DNA of 64,000 bases from Favolaschia claudopus (Eukaryota > Basidiomycota > Agaricomycetes > Agaricales > Mycenaceae), in contig JAWWNJ010000007.1 of NCBI GenBank assembly GCA_037176885.1, positions 1,736,001 through 1,800,000 of the forward strand. Reading direction: 5' to 3'. Numbering within the stretch: the first letter of the stretch is position 1; the number at the start of each line of letters is the position of its first letter. A program made the position numbers and the translations under genes. Shown here piece by piece: positions 1 to 10,611 of this stretch. The notes below the pieces were generated by a model, which was not told where the DNA came from, did no database searches, and was given only the letters and a program-made list of their open reading frames with translations.

Positions 1-1269
1 TGAGAACGACTCACCCAATCCCTGCCCATCACCCCACGTAGCAAATGCCTCAATCTCGTCCGCCAGCATATCTTCCTCTTCCAGGAGGTTGAAGATATCA
101 CCATCCCTTGGACCAAAGAAGCCCTCCGGCATTAATCCTCCCTCTGCAGCATTCTGAGGTCCTCCCCCGGGATTGCCATTTTGTGGAACAGGGAACGGGA
201 ACCGACCCCTCGCAAACGCCGCCCAGTCCGCACCAGGCCCACCCAGCCCGCCGAACAATCCACCTCGCTCGCGATCCTGTTTACGTCCGCCGTACCAGAT
301 GATGCCTTTGGGATCAACGTCAAAGCGGCAGGTGGGACATGTAGTTTGACCGGGGCGGGAGAACCACGGGAGAAGACATGCGGAGTGGAAGACGTGTGCG
401 CAAGGGAGGGCGGTGATGCCTTCGGGAGGAGAGTCTGAAGGCGAAGTCGTCGCAGGAGCAGCGGTGGTGGTGGTCGTGGATGATGAAGCGAACTCGGCGC
501 CATCGCCATCGAGCAGTTTGTCCCAGCAGATGGCACAGCCGCTATCGCCTCCAGCAGCGCCTAATTCTTCTGATTCGTCGGTTGATTTCCCGAGCTTGCT
601 GACACGCTCCAGTCTCCGCACCAAACCCTCGGGAACGCGTTCGAGGCCAGCGATGATACGTGCTGCGTTCTCTGGAGAGTCCTTGGGTGGTGGAGGGGGC
701 GGGCCGCCGCCAAACACGAAGTGACCCATATTAGGGGGCAGGTCGCCAGCGCCGAATACACCGCCGTTGGGGCCTGCAGCGCCAATACGAGCGAGGAAGG
801 TGAATAGTTGGGCGAGTTGAGGAGGTGCGCCAGGGAACGGCATGTTCGGATTATTGCCACCATTATTATTGGTGTTGCCGGTGTTCGTGTTATTATTAAC
901 ATTCGCGTTTGGAGTAGGAATATTCGGGGGGCCATTCACGCGCTGAGAAGGGTGGCGACGATCGCGGTCTCTATCTTGTTCAGTGTCGTCGCCTGTTCGA
1001 CGTCGTCTCCTGCCAGAATTGGCTGCTGTTTCTGGGGCATTGATGGGCTCCAGCGCGGGCATCTCGTCGTCCTCGTCCTCGACGTCTGTCCAGGCGTTGT
1101 CGTCATCGTCATCTACGACAGGCTGGGACGCACGGCTACGGCGATTAGTCTGCCTTTGAGGTGGAGAGTAGTCATCATCGTCGCCCTCGGAATCGCTCGA
1201 GTTTGAAACGGACTGGAGGGCGGGCATGTCGTCGTCTGAATCATAGTTTGTGTTGTGGTCGATGTCCAT
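1..1269 (-). CDS. RING-H2 E3 ubiquitin ligase, 3' end missing
   Basis: The minus-strand frame is open from an ATG at 1269 to the window edge (423 codons), so the C-terminus lies outside. The N-terminal half is acidic and low-complexity (Asp/Glu runs, then an Asn/Pro-rich stretch), typical of disordered substrate-binding regions. A C3H2C3 RING-H2 finger follows: CAIC, a roughly 30-residue Ser/Thr/Pro-rich loop, CAHVFHSAC, and CPTC just before FDVDPKG. The loop is longer than in canonical RING-H2 fingers. The family transfers ubiquitin from an E2 to substrates; no transmembrane segment is seen in the part present, so a soluble RNF126-like ligase is a reasonable inference. The last bases (GGTGAGT read on the minus strand) may be an intron donor. 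The class call is firm; the substrate is unknown. Confidence 0.85.
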   Translation of the reverse strand, partial: MDIDHNTNYDSDDDMPALQSVSNSSDSEGDDDDYSPPQRQTNRRSRASQPVVDDDDDNAWTDVEDEDDEMPALEPINAPETAANSGRRRRRTGDDTEQDRDRDRRHPSQRVNGPPNIPTPNANVNNNTNTGNTNNNGGNNPNMPFPGAPPQLAQLFTFLARIGAAGPNGGVFGAGDLPPNMGHFVFGGGPPPPPPKDSPENAARIIAGLERVPEGLVRRLERVSKLGKSTDESEELGAAGGDSGCAICWDKLLDGDGAEFASSSTTTTTAAPATTSPSDSPPEGITALPCAHVFHSACLLPWFSRPGQTTCPTCRFDVDPKGIIWYGGRKQDRERGGLFGGLGGPGADWAAFARGRFPFPVPQNGNPGGGPQNAAEGGLMPEGFFGPRDGDIFNLLEEEDMLADEIEAFATWGDGQGLGESFS

Positions 1270-2183
1270 GGTGGTCAAGACCAAGAGAGGTGGATTGCCG
1301 TGTTTGGAAGCTCAAAGAATAACGCAGAACCTGTGCACCGCCGCAACTCCGCCGCGGCTGACTCATGCACTGCTCTCATCCCGTCATACCACTTAGTGTT
1401 GACGCTATGGACTCAGAGGACTGTGGACAACAATGGTCTCCGATATTTACTACGGAAAATCTACTGCATCCGGTTGAATCTCAATCGATTCTTGGAGGTC
1501 AATTCAGCGCAAATTCAGCGTAGCCGCTGGGGTCATTCAAGGCGCTCTTTCTCATTCTCATCAAGTTCTTAGGCGTCTGTCTCTCGATATAACCCTTAAT
1601 TCCTATGCATCGTGTTCCTTGAATTTACAGCTATCCTCTGTTTTACGCTCTATTGTTGCCACCGTACTCGGAAATCGAACTTACAGTGCCCTACATTCTT
1701 CTGCTTCAGCGCTTCATTGTTCAATACGACACTGTCTGCTACCTACAGTTCTTGATATCTTCGGCACCCGTAGGCGCTGTCGGTAAAGGAACAAATGCTG
1801 AGATTGCCATTGGCGCCACTCGCCGCGCTCGTCGCTCATTTCAAGCGCCTCGTCAGCTGCAGTCACTCCATCATTCAACCTGCCGGCCTCTTTTCGATCC
1901 TTTTGATTTTAAACTTTCACTCGCGGGCCAACGCTCAAGCTTCCCAAGCGTTCGATCTTTAGTGTTTCGGCATGTCCTCAAGTATGACTGGATACATACT
2001 CATGGTGTACACCTTGCAACAATAGTTGTACACCACACGTGTCCTATTCTAATAACTATTCCCTCGCATATGCCCCCATCACTATCGAATTCGGGACTGT
2101 GCCGCTATTTATGGCGGTACATTCGATGCGTTAGTCCCTCCGCTATCCAAGACTATAATCTTCATTCCCTTCATGTGGTTTCG
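1270..2183. other. Intergenic, no gene recognised
   Basis: This holds the 5' flank of the RING gene and the 3' flank of the small gene at 2184-2605. A plus-strand open frame at 1653-2213 has no recognisable domain, biased composition or splice support and is treated as chance. Confidence 0.5.
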
Positions 2184-2605
2184 TCACGTCGTTCTTCCCC
2201 CCTTTTTGTGTGAGTGCCTCTTGTTTGTAACATGTTCCGACTCATCCTCGTCGAGTACCACCAACTCCGTATCACTTGGCCCCAGGGACCGAACTGTTCC
2301 GTTGTCCCTGGTCGACATGCTCTGAATGTACACAGGTGATCATGAATACAACATCCAGTTCTCGTCCTAGGGAGAACGCGCACCTGAACCGGCCTCATCT
2401 TGGTTTCTGGCTTATCTTCACCCTCAGTCGTATTTCCTTCGTTTGCGGCATCGAGCCTCTTCTCGGCGGGAGCTTCCGACACACTGTTCACGGTTTCGTT
2501 ACCGTTACCGTTGTCGTTGGCCTTTCGTTTATTCGGATCGAGGCTAAAGATAATTCCGGGTCTGAAATTCTTTGGGACCACGTCAACATTCTTAGTCGTG
2601 GACAT
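2184..2605 (-). CDS. Small hypothetical protein, two exons
   Basis: Exon 1 is 2605-2384 and exon 2 is 2321-2184, joined in phase 0 across a 62 bp intron (CAG|GTGCGC donor, TTCAG acceptor); the sum is 119 codons plus stop. The protein is hydrophilic: an N-terminal segment with NFRPGIIFSLDPNKRKA, then an Asn/Gly/Glu-rich stretch, an acidic LVVLDEDESEH patch and a basic tail (KRHSHKKGGR). No known domain, signal peptide or membrane segment is visible. The alternating acidic and basic low-complexity regions would suit a nuclear or nucleic-acid-associated protein, but that is inference. The clean intron is the main support for a real gene. Confidence 0.45.
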
Positions 2606-3375
2606 GTCAACTCTGAATGACTGTCAGCCAATAATCGCAAAATACACACATGAGAGTGCTCGCAACTGACACAGTGTCTTCCATTGAGTATGTATGCTCC
2701 AGTCAATATGGATGATCGCAAAATTCAGTGTGCTTGTGAAAGTGCCTAAAGCTGACAGCTTGAGTGTGTTGCATTAGATTGGACCATGCTGTGTATAATA
2801 TATCACTATCACTATCACCCCTTCGTCTCACTATTTAAGCAATTTCCAGAGTTGCCACAAGCCCACAAGAGGAAGTCACATCAGCCCACTGTATCAAATA
2901 TGATTATTGTGTCTATTGTTTGAACGCTACACAAGAGCACTCTCGTTATGGTGCTTCTGTAGCGAGTCAATACTTGAGATGAGATGACTTCGTGATTTCT
3001 AGAATCATGCAAACGCCGCGACTCAGCATCCTGCACGACGCCACAAACTAGTCAGCTCAGCAACCTATATAGTGGTTCAGTCTACTTAGTGCAATGGAGT
3101 TTGTCGAGCGGGTCAAGGCAATACACGCTTATTTGGTTCTTCTACTTAAGCCTTGCCGCATACCGAGGCTTCGCTTTCTTCAAACTCTCGGTTCGGGAAA
3201 GCGGCTTACGTAAATTCAACGCCCACAGCCCGGATAGGAAGGTGGTTGAAATAATTGATCTCGGCAAAATGGCAAAATTGCGAAAAGAAAGTCGAACGTT
3301 GAAACAACATAATTTACATGAAGGTATACTAGAAAGTGTAGAAACCAGTATCCAAATTATCTCCACTCCCTACAT
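2606..3375. other. Intergenic, with conserved motif downstream of zinc-finger gene
   Basis: No gene is seen. About 130 bp past the stop of the zinc-finger gene lies a block (about 3213-3250) that recurs downstream of the paralogous zinc-finger gene at about 5108-5145; it is described separately. Confidence 0.5.
3213..3250 (-). repeat. Conserved downstream motif, copy 1
   Basis: The core TACGTAAATTCAACGCCCAC (plus strand) continues as CAGCCCG and a purine-rich end. It is almost identical to 5108-5145. Both copies sit about 125 bp downstream of the stop codon of a C2H2 zinc-finger gene, on the same side and in the same orientation, so they are probably shared 3'-UTR sequence kept after gene duplication. 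Confidence 0.7.
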
Positions 3376-4448
3376 TCACGAACCCTGAATCCAATATCCC
3401 ACACACCCATTATCTCGATGTCGCCTCAGCGCATCAGCCCGACTCAAAACGTTCCCACAAACAGGGCATTGCAATTTACTAAGCAGCTTTATGCAATCGG
3501 CTCGGGTTAGAGTGCCGTATTTACAGTGCCCGCCTTCGACGTGGCGCAGCGCATCGGGGCGCCGAGTAAACGTCAAGTCGCAGCCTTGGCTAGTGTTCGG
3601 GCATCTGACCCTTCGTCTGCGGGAATATGGTGCGTAGCTGAGTGCTTCCTTAGGTTCACATGCTTGTAAGGCGGCGTCAGAGGTGGTAGTCTCAATTGTA
3701 GTTCGCGAGGCTCCGGGAGTTTCTATGCAATTTCGTTCAGATGCTGATTCCAATAGATTTCATCGTCAGTTTTATTTTGGATCTCAGAGATAAGAGTTCA
3801 GATGTTACCTATGGTTGGCTCCTGCCAATGCTGGACACTGGTAGCCTGCGCAGTTTCGTTCTCGCTTTGTCTCCAAGTCACATCAGAAGGCGGAGGAGAC
3901 CTGGTGTTGGAGCATGAGCTCGAAGATGGGCTGTCCATGCTTTCCATGAGTTGATCAATCTCTTCCTCCTTGATCTCTGGCTCCGCTGACAGCATGTCCG
4001 GTGTATCATCCTCCCAGTCTGCATCTGACATTGGAGCCAATATCGAAATGGACGGAGAGACCGAGCGAGAAATTGTCATGGGCGATGATGGAGCTTCCGG
4101 GTAGGCCATTTGATGCGGCGGCGAAAATTGACGTTCTCCAGAGGATTGACCGATCGTTCGAAGAGAATAGATCTCATCTATCGCGACGTTATAGTCGCGA
4201 GCCAGATCCAGTAATGTCGAGGGGCGGCTGCACAGAGCTGAGGTGCAATCCTCCAATGTTACATATGGGCCGGAGCCAGGGGTTTTGTGCCTTTTCAGAG
4301 GTGAATACACGTGAAGTGCAGGTGTAAAGGATGCACGAACTCTTTCACAGGCGCAGGTGCTGGAAGGAGGGTTTGCTTGTTGACGTTGCAATGAGCGGCT
4401 GGAAGCACGGTGAATTAGTAAAGCTGATTCGAGTGAGGGTCCCCACAA
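3376..4448 (-). CDS. C2H2 zinc-finger protein, paralogue 1
   Basis: Exons 4448-3809 and 3743-3376 join in phase 1 across a 65 bp intron to give 335 codons if the ATG at 4448 is used; the true start is uncertain because no upstream exon could be settled. The long N-terminal part is disordered and acidic (EPEIKEEEIDQLME, Ser/Pro runs), as in transcription factors. The C-terminus has two zinc-finger-like units: CPNTSQGC followed by TFTRRPDALRH, and CPVCGNVLSRADALRRH followed by a final Cys. The same SQGC..TF.R..DA.RH layout occurs in the gene at 5268-6587, making a head-to-tail paralogous pair. The likely role is a DNA-binding regulator; the target is unknown. Confidence 0.75.
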
Positions 4449-5267
4449 GAATGAGACACTAACAACAGGTGGAAAACTTGAGTTGGAGTGTGATGCAAGT
4501 TCCGGGAGGGGATGTTATGGACAGATCCAGTTGACGCCCCTTCGTGTGTAGTATTGTATCGTTGCAGCACATCGGATTCAGAAGGTAGCTCGAGTTGTGG
4601 TGAATGGGATCAAAATTCGTGCGGGAGGTTTGAAATTCTGGGGAAACGAATATGGGTCACGGTAAATGGGCGGGGGGAGAGCCCGAAGTAGAGAACAACC
4701 GGTTAAAGTAGAATGGAAAGAATACCCACAGTCATATTCAAGACAATAAGATGTGGGCAGAGAACAACAACACGGCTGGCCACGGATACACAATTGGTTC
4801 GACGTTTGGTAACCGTCGCCGCACTGTTGTGACACTATTCGTCTGTGGGCGCTTACAATACAACAACATAGCGGCGGTATGTACAAGCCACACAATTGTG
4901 TGGGTACGGAAGAAAATTGGAAGATCATTGCCATCAAACTTCGCGTGATGGGGCCTCCGTCGAAAGACTGGGAACTGACTGGGAACCTCCACAGTATACA
5001 CGCTGTAAATGTAGGACATCGGTAACATCTAACTTCACAGACTCTACCCCTCGATTTCTGGGAGGGGTTCCCGCAAATTATAATCGTGTTAGTTCTTGGT
5101 GGGAAGTGTATTACGTAAATTCAACGCCCACAGCCCGAAAAGGAAGGCGTGGTTGAGGTGCTGCTTCGAAGCAACACAATACGATTGGTGGAGGAGAAAT
5201 ATTACAGATACATTGAGAAAGAAAACATACAATAGAGAGACGAAGAGTCCCGCACAATTCCAAATTA
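4449..5267. other. Intergenic, no gene recognised
   Basis: This contains the 5' flank of zinc-finger paralogue 1 and the second copy of the conserved downstream motif near 5108-5145. Nothing else could be supported. Confidence 0.5.
5108..5145 (-). repeat. Conserved downstream motif, copy 2
   Basis: Matches 3213-3250 over about 38 bp, including the core TACGTAAATTCAACGCCCAC. It lies about 123 bp beyond the stop of zinc-finger paralogue 2. The flanking sequence is much less alike, so selection on an RNA or DNA element, or recent conversion, is possible. Confidence 0.7.
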
Positions 5268-6587
5268 TTATGGCCTCCCTTTTCCTTGTAATGATACAAT
5301 CCCTCTTGAATCCCTTGGGCATGCTCCGGAGTCTGGGTTAGTATGGCGCTGAAGAGAGTCTTTGCGACTTAACAGCTTTCCACATTTGGGGCACCGCACC
5401 TGAGGCTCAGTTCGACCACTATAACGACAACAACCAATCTTTATGTGACGGACAGCGTCGGCCTTTCGACTGAACGTTCTGATGCACCCCTGCGAGCCGT
5501 CACTGAGCACGGCATTTAGGCAGGGGACCAGCAACTGGCAGCTTTTGTCGGCTTTCCGGGTCAGGCCTGATTCAATTTTGTCTTTTGAGTGGTCCTGTTC
5601 ATCGCCGGTTCCAACTTGCACACCGGACTGGCAAACGGAAGGACCAGCAGGTGAGTCCTGCGGGGGAGTGTTGGCTCTCCTGAGTTTGCGGCGACCGGTA
5701 CCAGGCGGGAAGTATTCATCATCGTCATCGTTGGATTTGCGGGTTGCCTTCCTCTTCGACCCTTGTCCAACGCAAGCTTGGAAACGGCTATGAACCGCCC
5801 CAATGCCATCAAGATTTTCCTCAACCTTTGAAGCCGCTGACCGTGATCGCAGGGTCATTCGCCGGGCAGGTAACGGCGTGATCGTTTTGGGGATTTTTTC
5901 CCCGCAAGACGAAGGGGCAAGGCCCTCCAGATCATCGTTTTCGATGACGGTCTTGGAGATTCCCGGCCTTGCCTCGCTGCAGTCTTCAAATTTGGTTCGA
6001 CAATCGTCGGGGAGTGGATAGTTTTCAGTAGACTCCTCTATGGCCTTGTATGCGAGCGGAGTGTTCTCAACTACCGGCTCGGGGGCAGTTGTTTCGGGCT
6101 CACTGAGATCTCGAAACCGAGGCAATGACGGCTGAGCGCCATCATCGCTTGGGTCCGGGACAGAACCCAAGGCGTCTGAAACCGGTGGTAGAGAAAGTGG
6201 ATGATCGCAATGGGCTACAGGGCCGCCATAGTCCATCCTCATCGCATTTTCGTCGAGAGAATTGTCTGGTGGAAGAATCTCCGGCGTGTACGAGTCTGGA
6301 GGGAATGATTCAGCATATCCGGTTTGGATTATCGAAAACGGCGTAAGACATGGATCGAGCTGTGGCTCATCGGTGGGAACCGGTGGGAACGGTCTATCGC
6401 TAGAGGCATGCGACAGTTCGTCGCCCACAGAAAAGGTGTGAGGTGCTGACACTGCGGGGCCTCCCGTCTCTGCAAAGATGGTACCCCGCTCGAAGTCGGG
6501 CCAAAATTGTGAGGGTACGTCCGGCAGACTCACGTACTGACACGGCTCAGACTGAGATTCGTTTGTATAAGTCGGATAATTTTCCAT
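5268..6587 (-). CDS. C2H2 zinc-finger protein, paralogue 2
   Basis: A single uninterrupted frame of 439 codons starts at the ATG at 6587. Residues 1 to about 220 are acidic and Pro/Ser-rich with no fold visible. A basic region follows (KRKATRKSNDDDDEYF, RRKLRRANT) that could be a nuclear localisation signal. The C-terminal finger pair reads GSQGCIRTFSRKADAVRH then CPKCGKLLSRKDSLQRH, parallel to paralogue 1 about 1 kb downstream. Unlike paralogue 1 it has no intron in the region before the fingers, so the copies have diverged in structure as well as in sequence. A sequence-specific transcription regulator is likely from the family; nothing identifies its targets. Confidence 0.8.
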   Translation of the reverse strand: MENYPTYTNESQSEPCQYVSLPDVPSQFWPDFERGTIFAETGGPAVSAPHTFSVGDELSHASSDRPFPPVPTDEPQLDPCLTPFSIIQTGYAESFPPDSYTPEILPPDNSLDENAMRMDYGGPVAHCDHPLSLPPVSDALGSVPDPSDDGAQPSLPRFRDLSEPETTAPEPVVENTPLAYKAIEESTENYPLPDDCRTKFEDCSEARPGISKTVIENDDLEGLAPSSCGEKIPKTITPLPARRMTLRSRSAASKVEENLDGIGAVHSRFQACVGQGSKRKATRKSNDDDDEYFPPGTGRRKLRRANTPPQDSPAGPSVCQSGVQVGTGDEQDHSKDKIESGLTRKADKSCQLLVPCLNAVLSDGSQGCIRTFSRKADAVRHIKIGCCRYSGRTEPQVRCPKCGKLLSRKDSLQRHTNPDSGACPRDSRGIVSLQGKGRP

Positions 6588-7815
6588 GTTCGAGAATCGA
6601 TGCTGTTACCAGTAAATCCATCAGCAAATGCGATGTATAATACAGTCATAAAACACTTACAAAGAAGAGCGCGGACCGCGATCGAGGTTGTGTATATGTT
6701 GTGTGTGGCATCCTACTTTTATACCTTGTGTAGCCGTAACGCATCGAGTTGCACCTGTTGACAATGACCCCCATCTGCGATTCTAATGACTCGTTGAGAA
6801 AAATGCACTAGCCATGGAAAGAAATGTCGAGATGCCCGTGGACACGAAAGGAAAAAAGGCACCAATCGGCCGTTTCAATCAGAGTTGCGTGCGCTGCGAG
6901 TCAGAGGAGCTGGGAAAAACCGATGTGTCTGGGTAATCATAAAGCACATTTGCGAGAGAAGCTGTTTTATACATTCAGAAGAGTCAACGCTAGCACTGCC
7001 AACTCCCAAAACAATAAGCCTTAGAACAACAACGGCTGGTCGCACTCACAATTAGCTCCCTATTTGGTGATTGTTGTTATTGCCATGGTTGTTGTCGAGG
7101 TTCCTGTTTGTTCAGGTTCGTTGTCTGGTCAAGAATTTCGAGAAATTTTGACAACACTTACGATCTGGTCGAAAACTTGAAATATAAGCTTCCGAGATTG
7201 AGATTGAAAGGATTGCAATTCTCGACCAAAGATTCGAACACCTCGTTCCATTGGACCCACAATATACATACGCAGGTCGATCTCGAAGATTCTACCCACG
7301 GCATGCCGTGGGTATGCCAGATTTTCAAGCCAACGTTACCATTGGAGAACGAGGGTCCAACAGGATGCTGTTCAGATCACCAACAATCCACGTCCCACTC
7401 TCAGAGCGCCCCGGCGACCCCGTATAGAAGTCTTCCTTGCGGAGAGTGTCAAGAAGAGATGTCGGGTCAATTCCAAGATCAATAGCAGGAGTCATTGCGA
7501 GGTGCCACAGGGTACGAGAGCTTAAATCGATTGCAAGTCACCCAAAAGTCACCGAATTCCGAGTCCGACTTCAACCAACCAGAAATCCCAGTGACTTGAT
7601 GACAGGTTGCCCAAAAAAATCGATGTGGTACAAGTTAGGCTTTGCCTGGTCCCAGATCGAGTCCTAGGTTTCGTCGATGTAGCCTTCACTGCTACTTTCT
7701 AAGCAGCCTGTTTCTCAACACCTATGATTCGTGTGAACGTTAACGACAAGGAACAATCGGGCCGAAACTACCGAAGCTAACAACTCGCAACAAAACTTGC
7801 TCAACAACTGCGACC
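6588..7815. other. Intergenic with a perfect 22-bp palindrome
   Basis: No gene is supported; open frames on both strands lack domains and splice signals. A perfect 22 bp inverted repeat lies at 7293-7314, centred on GCATGC. The last 150 bp are the 5' flank of the SNARE gene. Confidence 0.5.
7293..7314. repeat. Perfect 22-bp palindrome
   Basis: Two 11 bp arms (TACCCACGGCA and its complement) meet without a spacer. It could be a dimeric-protein binding site or cruciform-prone DNA. It lies about 500 bp upstream of the SNARE start. Confidence 0.6.
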
Positions 7816-8663
7816 ATGTCTTTGGCGAAACTCACCTCAATATCCACGCAAACACTCTCCCTTCTACTGGAACGCCAGCGTATACAGACGCTGCCATCCT
7901 ACACCACTGATGCCACTCCCTCCCAACCTTCCAACCTACATCTCACTCAAATTACTCAAAATCTAAACGCGCTGCGGTCGGGTATACTCGCGCTTGAGGC
8001 AAAAGAGGGTCGGTCGGACGCAGTGGGTCTCTTGAGGAATCAGCATGAGCGGATGCGCGCTATGCTGGGAGCAGGCGAGGACAACGGTGTCGAGACGTTA
8101 GTGAATTTCATTTACAAGGCGCGTCGCAGTTGGCTAACTACGCCGCAGTCTGGAGCCCGAGCGACCGCCAACAAAAGCCCAACTCATTCCCGCTACGCCT
8201 GCCGAACCGGTATATACACCATACACGGACGACCCGGACGCGGCACCCGAAGACATGCTGCAGACGCAAAGGCTGTTAATGGACCGTGCGTGCCCTTTGC
8301 TTTGCAGGTTGTTTCCTGTCACTCAGGTTATACTTCTCGTTCTACAGAACAAGATAGCCAACTGGACATGCTGTCGCATTCTATAAACCGACAGCGGGAT
8401 ATCTCGTTGCAGATAAACGACGAGTTGGAAGTGCACACCGGGTTGCTTGACGAATTGGACACAGATCTCGGGCACACTGATACCCTCCTCAGTGGAGCAC
8501 GGCGGCGACTCGACAGAGTCGCCAAGGGAGCAAAGAACAATGGTGCGTGTTCTACATTCCCTTGCATGCACAATTCCACTCATCCCTCTACCTAGGCTCC
8601 GCCGTGATTATTGGCGCGCTGATATTGCTGCTTTTGATCCTCATTATCGTCTTCAAAACATGA
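7816..8663 (+). CDS. Qc-SNARE, syntaxin-8/6-like
   Basis: Four exons (7816-8096, 8149-8285, 8348-8542, 8596-8663) total 226 codons plus stop. The N-terminal part is helical and Leu-rich. Residues about 145-205 form a SNARE motif (SQLDMLSHSINRQRDISLQI, then NDELEVHTGLLDEL), and the last exon encodes a C-terminal membrane anchor (SAVIIGALILLLLILIIVF). This order fits single-pass Qc-SNAREs of the endosome/late Golgi such as syntaxin 8 or Tlg1/syntaxin 6, which form four-helix bundles for vesicle fusion. Aligned by heptads to those families, the ionic-layer Gln is replaced by His (codon 8434-8436). The syntaxin-8 assignment is better than Tlg1 by length but not certain. Confidence 0.85.
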
Positions 8664-8820
8664 CTTCTTTCTCGTCACGTCTGTTTCTTCGGTCATGGAG
8701 TGTACATTAGCAGCATCCGCGCATGTCTGTCTCAGGTCGTGTGCATACACGTTGATCTGTATCCTTATTCTTTCCATTCTCTCGCGACCAATCCCACCAG
8801 ACTATCTGCCCTACGAGTCC

Positions 8821-9813
8821 TCAAATTACTCCGTAAACTCCCAATATTGCTTTACCCACAACCCCTACGCCGTCGTTCTGCCAATACGCGCGTTCCGTGG
8901 CATCAGCAGCAGTCGCAGCGTCTATGATGCCCTGTGCTTTTCGAGCCGCAACAAGCTTCGTCACTATAGGTTCATTGAACTCCGGGTGCCCTTGCACAGT
9001 GAAAATATGAATATTCGAGAGGGCGACGGGTGACTGAGATTCGCGCGGTGAATCGAAGCGGACCATGCCCTGGTTCACGGAAACCACCGTCGATCCCAGA
9101 AGGTGGAATGTTGGGGGAACTTCAGGGACGTGGTCTTGGTGCATTTCTTCGATGTACTGCGGGGTTTCCAAAGTCGAAGCCGTCAGAACCGACTACTGGT
9201 CGAAGAAATTGAGCTCATTACCAATGTGTCGACGCCGAAGACCTCCTTCCCGAGTGCGGTCAGAGCAACGGCCGTAGGTCCGACCTCCCACTTGCCGCCG
9301 TTTTTGACGCATCGGCCGCCCAGCGCTCGCGCGACGATTTGATGTCCGAAGCAGATCCCTGTTTTGTTATATTATTGTGTCGGTGACAGGTAAAATACAA
9401 GGATTTATTGGTTATATTCCTACCTACAATCTTCAATTTGGGTTTTGTCGTTGCGACGCGCGCCGTGAACTCAACCAGCTTGTTTATCCACTCGATATCT
9501 TCATACGCAGAAGCCTCTATTGGTTTGATCATCAATGACCGCGCTCTTTGCCTTGCGCGACATACAGCGCTCACTCACTAGACCCCGTAATTAATATCCC
9601 ATCATAGGTATCTAGCTGCTCGTCGGTGGGGTACTCCATCTTCTTCACGACATCGTAATAATCCAACTTGCACTTGCTCGCGATGTCGTCGATTCCGAGT
9701 TGCTTCCCCGCGGAGTGAAGCAAAATGGGGAAGAGTACGTCGTAGTCGCCGTGCTCCTCGACTACGGAGGGCATTAGCGTGTCGCAGGCGAGGAGGGCTA
9801 TGGATTTCGACAT
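8821..9813 (-). CDS. Class I glutamine amidotransferase-like protein
   Basis: Exons 9813-9579, 9516-9424, 9358-9222 and 9156-8821 give 266 codons plus stop. The fold markers of the GMP-synthase-like GATase1 family occur in order: ITGSKASAYED near residue 80, the nucleophile elbow ICFGHQIVARALGG (Cys), then MHQDHVPEVPP, and GHPEF supplying the catalytic His and Glu. The protein is a stand-alone glutaminase domain without a synthetase partner, like yeast YLR126C, whose substrate is not established. The 3' end lies 157 bp from the convergent SNARE gene. The enzyme family is secure; the physiological reaction is not. Confidence 0.88.
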
Positions 9814-10435
9814 CGCGATCGGTGCGGGAAGACCAAGGTGAATTGGATAATCTTATCTAAGCACAGCCATTGATGCGATTCATGATGGGTTGGGAAAAAA
9901 CGTCCTAAAACGACCCGATAAATTCTGAGCGCTTTCCAAGGCACAATCGATGAGCTGCCTGTTCCGATATCGCTGCATATGCATGGCAAGCAAATAACCT
10001 CACTTGTTTTTGCTTCACAGTATATCACGGCAGTAGAATTAGAAGACGTTTTATTGCTGCTGTAAAGATGTGATACAGTGTGATACACGAGCGTACTTAT
10101 AGACCAACCAAGCACCCCTTGTGTGGGTCCCAGACGGCGAATGGAGCAAGTCCTCTCGATCGAGAAACACATACAGTAAAGACCACCGATGACACTGGAC
10201 ATCTGTTCATCACAGCGCGTTTGCGCAATACCGCGGATCCACGAAAGCGGTCAAATGGGATGGTGGTGAATAGAAGAAGAAAAGATGAGAAGAGAAGATG
10301 GAGAAGCGCCTCTAGGTGGTGCCATGTAGGCTTCCGAGCGTTTTCGGGGCTGCCCCACTTACCATTGTGGGTGTCGAAAAACCCGAGGGCGGAAGATGAA
10401 TGAAACGACTGTCTCAGTCATTTCAAGCACCGCGT

Positions 10436-10505
10436 ACACAAGGACCACGCGCGAGAGACGCTGCCGTGCAGCCACGGCAGCATGTCTCGCGCTAAGTCCT
10501 TGTGT
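10436..10505. repeat. Large inverted repeat (33-bp arms, 4-nt loop)
   Basis: Arms 10436-10468 and 10473-10505 pair over 33 positions with five mismatches; the inner CTGCCGTG/CACGGCAG stem and the outer ACACAAGGAC/GTCCTTGTGT stem are perfect. The loop is CAGC. Possible meanings are a remnant of a small transposon, a transcribed hairpin, or a 3'-end structure. Confidence 0.8.
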
Positions 10506-10611
10506 GTTGAGTACCTCCTGCTGCTAAAAAAGAAGAGAATTTGAACTATAAACAACTCTTAATGTTATGAGATAGAGGTTCCGCTTTTTGCTGTACACAA
10601 CGCAGCGTGTT

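Noticed and set aside
1653..2213. 186-codon plus-strand open frame
   Set aside because: No domain, no splice context, residue use looks random, and it overlaps the 3' end of the supported gene at 2184-2605.
7108..7485. 125-codon plus-strand open frame
   Set aside because: No recognisable motif; the region also stays open in other frames by chance and contains the palindrome.
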